The translations under genes were made by a program, and so were the position numbers. The notes below the pieces were generated by a model. It made no database searches and was not told where the DNA came from. It was given only the letters and a program-made list of their open reading frames with translations. This document shows positions 39,227 through 46,805 of a DNA stretch of 50,159 nt, piece by piece. Position 1 is the stretch's first letter, and every line of letters begins with the position of its first letter. Source of the stretch: Anaerolineales bacterium UBA2317 (GTDB lineage: Bacteria; Chloroflexota; Anaerolineae; Anaerolineales; Villigracilaceae); contig DDVH01000043.1 in the NCBI GenBank assembly GCA_002345215.1, forward strand, positions 15,502 through 65,660. Reading direction: 5' to 3'.

Positions 39227-41410
39227 ATGGAACAAAACACAAATCTTCCTCCCGAACAAGAACCGACTGTTCTTGACCTTTATAAATCAGTCACCAAAGA
39301 TTGGAATTCATTTTTTAATTTCTTACGCTCATTATGGGATGCCCGCAAGCGCGAAGAATTAAATCAATCGCTCACGTATCAATCGGATGAAGTTGTGCTC
39401 GAAGAAAAAGTGATTGAACCGAATCGTTCAAGTGCTTTTCCATGGCGGGCTGTGATTGCTTTGTTTCTGGCATTGATTGCTCAAGCCTTTGTAGAACCAC
39501 CACAACGACAAGGCATGATATCTGTCATATTTTATTTAGGGGCGTTTGGCATGGCAATTTGGTCTTATCGAAAAGATGAATGGCATTTACCAACTTTGCC
39601 AGCCATCATTCAAATACCTGACCCTCTTACTACTCGCTTAATTCCTTTAATTCTTTCTGTAGTCTGTGCCGGGATTGCATTTTATGATTTCAAAGATGGA
39701 ATGTTTACTTGGTCAAATACTACATTATGGGTTTTGTCTATTGTTTTTCTGGCAATAAGTTTATGGATTAAGATACCAAAGATTGCAACTGAAACGGTTC
39801 CAGATACAACTCGCAGAGAATTTAATTTAAACGGCGTGATTATTTCTTTCACACAAGAAGCTGGAAAGAAATGGTTGATTAGTGTCATTACACTTTTGGT
39901 GTTTGGCTTGGTTGTGTTTTATCGTTTATATCAATTGGATATTGTGCCGATTGAACCATTCAGCGACCATTCGGAAAAAATATTAGATGTGTATGAACTT
40001 TCGCAAGGAAAAACTTCTGTATTCTTTGAACGTAACACTGGGCGCGAGGCTTTTCAATTTTATTGGACGCTTCTCGTATTAAATGTTTTCAACACAGGCT
40101 TTTCTTTTTATAGTTTAAAACTTGGCACAGCTTTATTGGGAATTTTAACCATTCCATTTGTGTATCAACTCGGCAAAGAATTTGGCAATCAACGCGTTGC
40201 GATTTTTGTATTATTCCTATTTGGAATTGCGGCATGGCCCAATATCATTTCAAGAATCGGATTACGCTTTCCGCTCTATCCACTTTTTGTTGCGCCCACG
40301 CTTCTTTATCTCGTGCGCGGCTTGCGGACTCACAACCGCAACGACTTCATCATTGCCGGCATTTTTCTCGGGCTTGGCTTACATGGGTATAGTCCATTCC
40401 GCATGATGCCGATTTTGGTGGTTGTGGCGTTTATTCTTTATTTCTTACATTTAAAATCAAAAGAACAACGCATCCAAACTTTTTGGTGGTTTTTGATTGT
40501 AGTGATTATGTCTGTATTTGTCTTTGCGCCTTTGATGCGTTATTGGATTTCTCGCCCAGATTTGTTTGGTTATCGTGCTTTCTCTCGCTTAGGTAGTGTA
40601 GAAACAGAATTGCCCGGACCCGCATTACAAATTTTTGCTTCTAATTTGTATAAAGGCTTATTGATGTTCAATTGGGATGATGGTGAAATTTGGGTACACT
40701 CAGTTACACATCGCCCTGCGTTAGACTTAATCACAGCCGCGTTATTTTTATTAGGCGTTGTGTTCTTAATTGTTCGTTATATTCGTCAAAGAGATTGGCG
40801 AGATTTGCTTTTATTAGTTTCCATCCCGGTACTCATTATGCCTTCAGTGCTTTCGTTGGCATACCCTGGTGAAAACCCAGCTTTGAATCGCGCGGGAGGT
40901 GCATCCATCCCGGCAATTTTAATTGCGGCGTTGGCGCTTGAGGGTTTAGTCACCAGTTTTGGGTCAAGTATGAAGCGGCAAGTCATCGCATACAGTTTGG
41001 TTGGCGTTTTATTTATCTCATCTGCTTATTCAAATTTTGATTTAGTCTTTCGTCAGTTTTATGCTCAGTATGCAAGTGGCGCGTGGAATACATCTGAAAT
41101 AGGTAGAGTGATTAGTGACTTCCGTGATAAATACGGGCAAACGGATACAGTTTGGATTGTGCCTTATCCGTATTGGGTAGATACGCGTCTGCCTGGGGTC
41201 TGGGCTGGGATTCCAGACCGCGACTTTGCTCTCTTTCCCGAATTTTTGAGTGATAGCCTTGCTTTCCCTGCACCGAAAATGTTTATTTATTGGAATGTAG
41301 ATACTGAAACTGAGAGAATTCTTAGGGAACTCTACCCGAATGGTGAGGTTAGCCGATATACTTCGGCTTTTCCGAATAAAGATTTTTTTATCTTTTTGGT
41401 TGAGGAATAA
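39227..41410 (+). CDS. GT39-like (GT-C) integral membrane glycosyltransferase
   Basis: 727 residues. A charged N-terminus of about 75 residues precedes some 12-13 helices. After the third or fourth helix the first outer loop has PIEPFSDHSEKILDVYELSQG, with acidic residues where GT39/PMT and ArnT-type enzymes carry their catalytic Asp. A NWDDGEIW loop and a soluble C-terminal ~130 residues follow (YGQTDTVWIVPYPYWVDTR). Such enzymes use polyprenyl-phosphate sugars outside the cytoplasmic membrane to glycosylate proteins or lipids. It fits the envelope set around it. Confidence 0.75.
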   Translation: MEQNTNLPPEQEPTVLDLYKSVTKDWNSFFNFLRSLWDARKREELNQSLTYQSDEVVLEEKVIEPNRSSAFPWRAVIALFLALIAQAFVEPPQRQGMISVIFYLGAFGMAIWSYRKDEWHLPTLPAIIQIPDPLTTRLIPLILSVVCAGIAFYDFKDGMFTWSNTTLWVLSIVFLAISLWIKIPKIATETVPDTTRREFNLNGVIISFTQEAGKKWLISVITLLVFGLVVFYRLYQLDIVPIEPFSDHSEKILDVYELSQGKTSVFFERNTGREAFQFYWTLLVLNVFNTGFSFYSLKLGTALLGILTIPFVYQLGKEFGNQRVAIFVLFLFGIAAWPNIISRIGLRFPLYPLFVAPTLLYLVRGLRTHNRNDFIIAGIFLGLGLHGYSPFRMMPILVVVAFILYFLHLKSKEQRIQTFWWFLIVVIMSVFVFAPLMRYWISRPDLFGYRAFSRLGSVETELPGPALQIFASNLYKGLLMFNWDDGEIWVHSVTHRPALDLITAALFLLGVVFLIVRYIRQRDWRDLLLLVSIPVLIMPSVLSLAYPGENPALNRAGGASIPAILIAALALEGLVTSFGSSMKRQVIAYSLVGVLFISSAYSNFDLVFRQFYAQYASGAWNTSEIGRVISDFRDKYGQTDTVWIVPYPYWVDTRLPGVWAGIPDRDFALFPEFLSDSLAFPAPKMFIYWNVDTETERILRELYPNGEVSRYTSAFPNKDFFIFLVEE

Positions 41411-41417
41411 ATTTACT

Positions 41418-41479
41418 AAACCTGACAGGTTTTATTTATCAAATCGATAATTGTAGAGGCTAGAAAACCTGTCAGGTTT
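41418..41479. repeat. AACCTGACAGGTT inverted repeat element
   Basis: A perfect 16-bp inverted repeat (41418-41433 with 41464-41479; arm AAACCTGACAGGTTTT) flanks 30 nt. Each arm is itself nearly palindromic, so several foldings are possible. It lies 12 nt before the 1653-aa gene and may also act in its leader. Confidence 0.8.
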
Positions 41480-41490
41480 TTATAATAAAA

Positions 41491-44400
41491 ATGACAAACA
41501 ACAAACATTCTTGGGTTTACGACTTAATTTTTATCCTCGTCCTGCTCATGGCAGGTTATTTGCGGATTGCTGGATATAACTGGGGTGAAGGGCAACATCA
41601 ACATCCAGATGAATTATTTTTATCCGGCGTATTAGATAATTTACGCGCCAAAACTTGTGAAGACCCAACGCTTCCAGTAGATGGTTGTTTGCCAGAAGAA
41701 AAACGCTGGCTGACACTTGGTGAATATTTTGATTCATCTACATCTACTTTAAACCCGTATGTGCGCGGACATGCTTTCTTCGTCTATGGTAATTTGCCTA
41801 TGACGATTACGCGTGTGTTATTAGAAGCCTTTGGGGATGAGATTACCAACTCGAAATTTTTTGCCCGCCAACTTTCTGCCGTTGCAGATTTGTTTACAGT
41901 TTTTATTTTATATCTTTTGGTTTCAAAGCTATACGGGCAAAAAATTGGTTTATTCGCAGCTACATTTTCATCATTAGCAGTCTTACAGATTCAACAATCA
42001 CATTTCTTCACCGCCGATACATTTCTGCTTATGTTTATGACGTTAACTTTGTGGTTTGGCGTGAGCATTGTAAAAAGTAAAAAAGGATTAATAAGTAGCG
42101 AGAAACAAGAAACGAATGAAGAAGAAAGAATGAAAGAAGAAAGAGGGAGTAATGAACAACAAGAAATGAGTAATTCACAACACGCATCTCATAACTCGTT
42201 ACTCGTAACGCTAGTCAAACATCCCATCTTTTTCCTCACCACCGGCTTCGGATTTGCACTTGGCATGGCAATGGCATCTAAAATCAACGCCGCTGTTTTA
42301 TGCTTGGTTTTACCCTTTGCATTTTTTGCCCGCTATCTTATTTATGACAGAAAAGAAAAATTAAACACTGAATACTGGTCACTGATTACTGCCTTACTCA
42401 TCACCGGCGGAATCGCCACCATTATTTCATTTCGAATCTTCCAGCCCTATGCTTTCGACGGCATCGGATTAAATCCACAATGGCTTGCAAACTTAAAAGA
42501 ACTACAAGCCCAAGCCTCTGGCAAAGCTGACTTGGCTTGGAATTTACAATGGGCGCGAAGGTCACACTTATTTTCATTTCAAAACTTAACTGTTTGGGGT
42601 TTAGGTCTACCACTTGGCATATTGGCATGGGTTGGCTTTGCCGTTATGGCGTGGCGCATTTTCAAACATAAAGAATATGAACATCTTTTGTTATGGGGCT
42701 GGACGGCGCTTTACTTCACATGGCAATCACTGCAATTCAATGCCACCATGCGTTATCAATTACCAATTTATCCATTACTTTGTATGATGGCGGCATGGGT
42801 GATTTTTGAGTTCACAAAACAGACCGCAGACGATAGACCGCAGACCACATTCAATCTTCTACGGTCTTCGGTCATCGGTCTAATTGGCATTGCTGTCCTT
42901 ATCCTCACCACCATCTGGGCATTTGCATTTCAAAGTATTTATTTACGCGATGAAACCCGCATTGCCGCATCGCGTTGGGTGTTTGAAAATGCCCCCGCTG
43001 GCATTAACCTCCATATTCAAACCGAAAACAACACATACAATCAACCGCTTCCTATCTCGCCACAATTATTCATCGCTTCTGGAAATCCATATCTGTTAAA
43101 CTTTACACCACGTCAAGAAGGTGTGTTACGCGAAATAAATTTTGGATATGCTCTTGATGTTTCAGGCTTACCCACAAACATTGATATTACTGTCTACTCC
43201 GCTTCACAGCCGGACGTGGGGCTTGCTCATGCTTCGGCGACATTAGATTCATCTTCATCAAACGACCGCCGCGGTGTTCCAGTGACTCTCCAGCTTGATA
43301 GAGTCATTCCACTCGTTGCAGACCAACAATACATCATAAAAATAGAAACCACAGGAACGGGCTTATCTATTTCTGGTTCAGCCATTGCGAACGAAACCGG
43401 TTATGACTTTACATTACCTTTCCGAGTTGATGCGTATGATGGCTTTGGTGGTTTATATAGCAATGAAGACCTTGTCTTAGAAGTCTATTGGCCCGATGAT
43501 GCAAATAAAATAAATCGCTTTGTAGATATTCTTTCAAAAGCAGATTACATCGTTGTTCCCACCAATCATCAATATGGACAAATTACTCGTTTACCAGAAC
43601 GTTATCCATTAACAACTTTATATTATCGTGAATTGCTTGGTTGCCCAGAAGGTGAAGATATTATCGAGTGTTATCGCGTAGCACAACCTGATACATATCA
43701 AGGCAACTTGGGTTTTGATTTGGTTGCCGTATTTGAATCCTATCCAACCTTTGGCGATATTGTCATCAATGACCAAGCCGCCGAAGAAGCCTTCACATTT
43801 TATGACCATCCCAAAGTGATGATTTTCAAAAAATCAGAAAGTTTTGATGCCAATCAAGTTCGCACAATTTTGAATACGGTTGACTTAACCAAAGTTGTTC
43901 AACTCAAACCAGCAGAATTTGATGATTTCAAAACTCTGATGTTGCCTGAATCTCAACTTGTGAAACAACGTACTGGCGGAACATGGTCGGAATTATTTAG
44001 TTACGATTGGATTCAAAATAAATATCCGTGGCTTGGGGTTTTATATTGGTATAGTTTTATTTTCTTATTAGGTTTATTTGCCTATCCGATTGCGCGTTTG
44101 GCATTGCCAGGTCTAAAAGGATATAGTTATGCATTAGGAAGAATCGTTGGGATTCTTTTATTAGGTTGGCTAGCATGGATGGCTGGTTCAATTGGACTCG
44201 ATTACACACGACTCAGCATCGGCGTAGCATTTGTCGTAGTCGCTGTAACAGGTATCACCTTAGGCGTGAAGCGTAAAGATGAAATCATGTCAGATTGGAA
44301 TTCCAATCGCAGATTTTTCATCATGGCAGAAATTATATTCTTATCATTCTTTGTGATTGATTTGTTGATTCGTTTGGGAAATCCTGATTTGTGGCATCCT

Positions 44401-46452
44401 GCCAAAGGTGGCGAGCGCCCAATGGATTTTTCGTATTTCAATGCAGTTTTGAAAAGCACAAGTTTCCCCGCGTATGACCCGTGGTTTGCGGGTGGTTACA
44501 TCAATTATTACTATTATGGTTTTGTGTTGGCTGGCACGCCTGTAAAATTGTTGGGCATTGTGCCTTCGATTGCTTATAACTTTTTATTGCCAACATGGTT
44601 TGCATTGGTTGCGACTGGTGCGTTTGCAATTGGATACTCTTTGGTTGACAGTTTAATGTTGAAAGTTTCAGGTGATGATGAACAACCTTCGACCTTCAAC
44701 CTTCAACTTGTGACCGGAATCGCCGCTTCTTTCTTAACCGTCTTCTTGGGCAACTTGGGGACGATTCAATTTATCTTCAATTCGATTCAACGTATTCCGT
44801 TACAAGGTGCTGGTGTGCCTGCGGATACGCCTATGTTTGAACGTTGGAGTTTGACGTTTCAAGGCATTTGGAAAATGATTACGGAACAAGCTCAAATGCC
44901 AATTGGTCGTGGTGATTGGTATTGGAATCCTAGCCGAGTCATTCCGCCGGGACCGGGCAATGAAATTACAGAATTCCCACTGTTCACATTTTTATACAGT
45001 GATTTACACGCCCACATGCTCGTCATGCCGATTGCGTTGTTTATCATTGCATGGGCGGTTTCGTTTGTATTATCACGCGCACAATTGACTCGCGCTGAAT
45101 GGATTGGTGCATTCTTCATTGGTGCATTAGCCATCGGTGCATTAAAACCAACCAACACTTGGGATTTATATACATATTATCTACTCGCCGCCATAGCAAT
45201 GGGTTATGCAATTTATAAAAACTTTGAGTGGAAAGATTATTTCAATATTCCCGCATCGTTTGGAAAAATATTGCTAACTTTTGGTGCAGTGATTTTGTTA
45301 TATCTTTTGAGTTCGCTTTTGTATTATCCATTCACCTATTGGTGGGGACAAGCCTATAACTCTGTCGCATATTGGGATGCAACTCGCACGCCATTAGGTT
45401 CTTACTTCACTCAATGGGGCTTGTTCCTTTTCATCATCACTGCTTGGCTTGCATGGGAAACTCGCGAATGGATGGCTTCAACGCCTGTCTCCAAATTAAG
45501 CGGATTAAAGAAATATGTCTTAGTTATTGAACTTGTTTTAGCAGGTTTTATTGCTTTGCTCGTATTCTTTATTTTTGATGGCGTGTATGCAGGTTTGATT
45601 GCACTTCCACTTGCATTATGGTCTGGGATTTTAATTTTACGAGCCGATTTACCTGATACAAAACGCTTTGTGCTTTTCTTAATCGGTACAGCATTGACAA
45701 TTACATTAGCAGTCGAATTTATTTCTCTCGTCGGTGACATTGGACGAATGAATACTATCTTCAAATTATATTTACAAGCGTGGATGATGTTTGCCGTCAG
45801 TGCCGCTGCTGCGTTTGGTTGGTTGTTAAATGTCTTTTTCACATGGAAAGCAAAATGGCGTAATACTTATCAAGTGGGTGTGTATATCTTATTAGCAGGC
45901 GCATTTTTGTTTACACTCACTGGCACTACTGACAAAATCTCTGACCGTATGAATCCAGCCGCGCCACATTCATTAGATAGCATGGAATATATGAATCACT
46001 CACAATTGTGGGATGGTCAAGTGATGGAGTTAAGTCAAGACTATCGTGCCATTCGATGGATGCAAGATAATGTGATTGGTTCACCGGTCATTGTTGAAGC
46101 GAATTGTACAGAATATCGTTGGTGCACACGTTTTACAATTAATACAGGTTTGCCCGGCGTCGTCGGTTGGAATTGGCATCAACGCCAGCAACGCGGCATC
46201 TTTGCTCCACAAGTGCAAGAACGTGTTGACCAAGTCAGCATGTTTTATAACACCACAGATATTCAATCTGCTGTAAACTTCTTGAAAAAATATGACGTGC
46301 AATACATTGTCGTTGGTCAATTAGAAAGAAATGTATATCCCATCTTGCCAGAGTTACCCGATGGCTTAGCAAAATTCAAAGAATATGAAGGCGTGTATTG
46401 GAAAGCCGTCTATCAAGATGGCATTACAACAATTTATGAGGTTATGCCGTGA
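41491..46452 (+). CDS. Giant GT39/DUF2298 (YYY) fusion membrane protein
   Basis: 1653 residues, about 25-30 predicted helices. The N-terminal half is a GT-C glycosyltransferase: first loop GQHQHPDELFLSG with the acidic HPDE motif, then a helix bundle and a beta-rich soluble domain (about 500-830). The C-terminal half is DUF2298, with the hallmark GGYINYYYYGF near residue 1005, PPGPGNEITEFPLFTFLYSDLHAHM, and KPTNTWDLYTYY. Families with this motif occur in Chloroflexota and archaea and are thought to be membrane glycosyltransferases; no reaction is proven. Several short repeat elements are read in frame (42095-42214, 42821-42881, 44684-44709). Its stop overlaps the GTG start of the DUF952 gene. 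Confidence 0.85.
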   Translation: MTNNKHSWVYDLIFILVLLMAGYLRIAGYNWGEGQHQHPDELFLSGVLDNLRAKTCEDPTLPVDGCLPEEKRWLTLGEYFDSSTSTLNPYVRGHAFFVYGNLPMTITRVLLEAFGDEITNSKFFARQLSAVADLFTVFILYLLVSKLYGQKIGLFAATFSSLAVLQIQQSHFFTADTFLLMFMTLTLWFGVSIVKSKKGLISSEKQETNEEERMKEERGSNEQQEMSNSQHASHNSLLVTLVKHPIFFLTTGFGFALGMAMASKINAAVLCLVLPFAFFARYLIYDRKEKLNTEYWSLITALLITGGIATIISFRIFQPYAFDGIGLNPQWLANLKELQAQASGKADLAWNLQWARRSHLFSFQNLTVWGLGLPLGILAWVGFAVMAWRIFKHKEYEHLLLWGWTALYFTWQSLQFNATMRYQLPIYPLLCMMAAWVIFEFTKQTADDRPQTTFNLLRSSVIGLIGIAVLILTTIWAFAFQSIYLRDETRIAASRWVFENAPAGINLHIQTENNTYNQPLPISPQLFIASGNPYLLNFTPRQEGVLREINFGYALDVSGLPTNIDITVYSASQPDVGLAHASATLDSSSSNDRRGVPVTLQLDRVIPLVADQQYIIKIETTGTGLSISGSAIANETGYDFTLPFRVDAYDGFGGLYSNEDLVLEVYWPDDANKINRFVDILSKADYIVVPTNHQYGQITRLPERYPLTTLYYRELLGCPEGEDIIECYRVAQPDTYQGNLGFDLVAVFESYPTFGDIVINDQAAEEAFTFYDHPKVMIFKKSESFDANQVRTILNTVDLTKVVQLKPAEFDDFKTLMLPESQLVKQRTGGTWSELFSYDWIQNKYPWLGVLYWYSFIFLLGLFAYPIARLALPGLKGYSYALGRIVGILLLGWLAWMAGSIGLDYTRLSIGVAFVVVAVTGITLGVKRKDEIMSDWNSNRRFFIMAEIIFLSFFVIDLLIRLGNPDLWHPAKGGERPMDFSYFNAVLKSTSFPAYDPWFAGGYINYYYYGFVLAGTPVKLLGIVPSIAYNFLLPTWFALVATGAFAIGYSLVDSLMLKVSGDDEQPSTFNLQLVTGIAASFLTVFLGNLGTIQFIFNSIQRIPLQGAGVPADTPMFERWSLTFQGIWKMITEQAQMPIGRGDWYWNPSRVIPPGPGNEITEFPLFTFLYSDLHAHMLVMPIALFIIAWAVSFVLSRAQLTRAEWIGAFFIGALAIGALKPTNTWDLYTYYLLAAIAMGYAIYKNFEWKDYFNIPASFGKILLTFGAVILLYLLSSLLYYPFTYWWGQAYNSVAYWDATRTPLGSYFTQWGLFLFIITAWLAWETREWMASTPVSKLSGLKKYVLVIELVLAGFIALLVFFIFDGVYAGLIALPLALWSGILILRADLPDTKRFVLFLIGTALTITLAVEFISLVGDIGRMNTIFKLYLQAWMMFAVSAAAAFGWLLNVFFTWKAKWRNTYQVGVYILLAGAFLFTLTGTTDKISDRMNPAAPHSLDSMEYMNHSQLWDGQVMELSQDYRAIRWMQDNVIGSPVIVEANCTEYRWCTRFTINTGLPGVVGWNWHQRQQRGIFAPQVQERVDQVSMFYNTTDIQSAVNFLKKYDVQYIVVGQLERNVYPILPELPDGLAKFKEYEGVYWKAVYQDGITTIYEVMP
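42095..42214. repeat. In-frame repeat insertion in the 1653-aa gene
   Basis: A low-complexity stretch, purine-rich on the left (AGTAGCGAGAAACAAGAAACGA) and AACTCGTTACTCGTAACG on the right, forms a loose inverted repeat. It encodes a hydrophilic loop rich in Glu, Asn, Ser and Gln between two helices and keeps the frame. Confidence 0.6.
42821..42881. repeat. In-frame AGACCGCAGAC repeat in the 1653-aa gene
   Basis: AGACCGCAGACGATAGACCG on the left and CGGTCTTCGGTCATCGGTCT on the right form an imperfect inverted repeat that encodes a cytoplasmic-type loop (QTADDRPQTTFNLLRSS). Confidence 0.65.
44684..44709. repeat. In-frame ACCTTCAACC microrepeat
   Basis: The words CCTTCGA, CCTTCAA, CCTTCAA follow one another and encode a short loop (EQPSTFNLQL) before a helix of the DUF2298 half. 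Confidence 0.5.
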
Positions 46453-46805
46453 TTTATCACATCACGTCCAAAAAAGAATTGGCTGAAGCCCAAGCAAAAG
46501 GCGAATATACTGCCCCAAGTTTGCAAACCGAAGGCTTTATTCATTGTTCTACGGCGAAACAAGTCGCTCCGGTCGCCAACGCTTTTTACAAAGGAGGACA
46601 TGGTTTGGTCTTGTTAAAACTTGACGAAGACAGAATCAAGTCTCCAGTCAAGTGGGAAGCGCCTGCTGGACCACCTGCCGAAGGAATCAATGAATCAGAT
46701 TTATTTCCGCACATTTACGGAGCAATCAATCTTGATGCCATCGCCTCTGTTTTAGACTTTGAACCTGATTCAGCAACTGGAACATTTTCTTTCACCGAAA
46801 ACTAA
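46449..46805 (+). CDS. DUF952 family protein
   Basis: 118 residues from a GTG that overlaps the previous TGA (GTGA). The pattern IYHITSKKELAEAQAKGEYTAPSLQTEGFIHCST is the DUF952 signature, with later FPHIYGAINLDAI. The family has a fold related to ADP-ribosyl-transferase-like RNA 2'-phosphotransferases, but its function is unknown. It is wedged between two DUF2298 genes with overlaps at both ends (its TAA overlaps the next ATG), so its dose is tied to theirs. Confidence 0.92.
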   Translation: MIYHITSKKELAEAQAKGEYTAPSLQTEGFIHCSTAKQVAPVANAFYKGGHGLVLLKLDEDRIKSPVKWEAPAGPPAEGINESDLFPHIYGAINLDAIASVLDFEPDSATGTFSFTEN

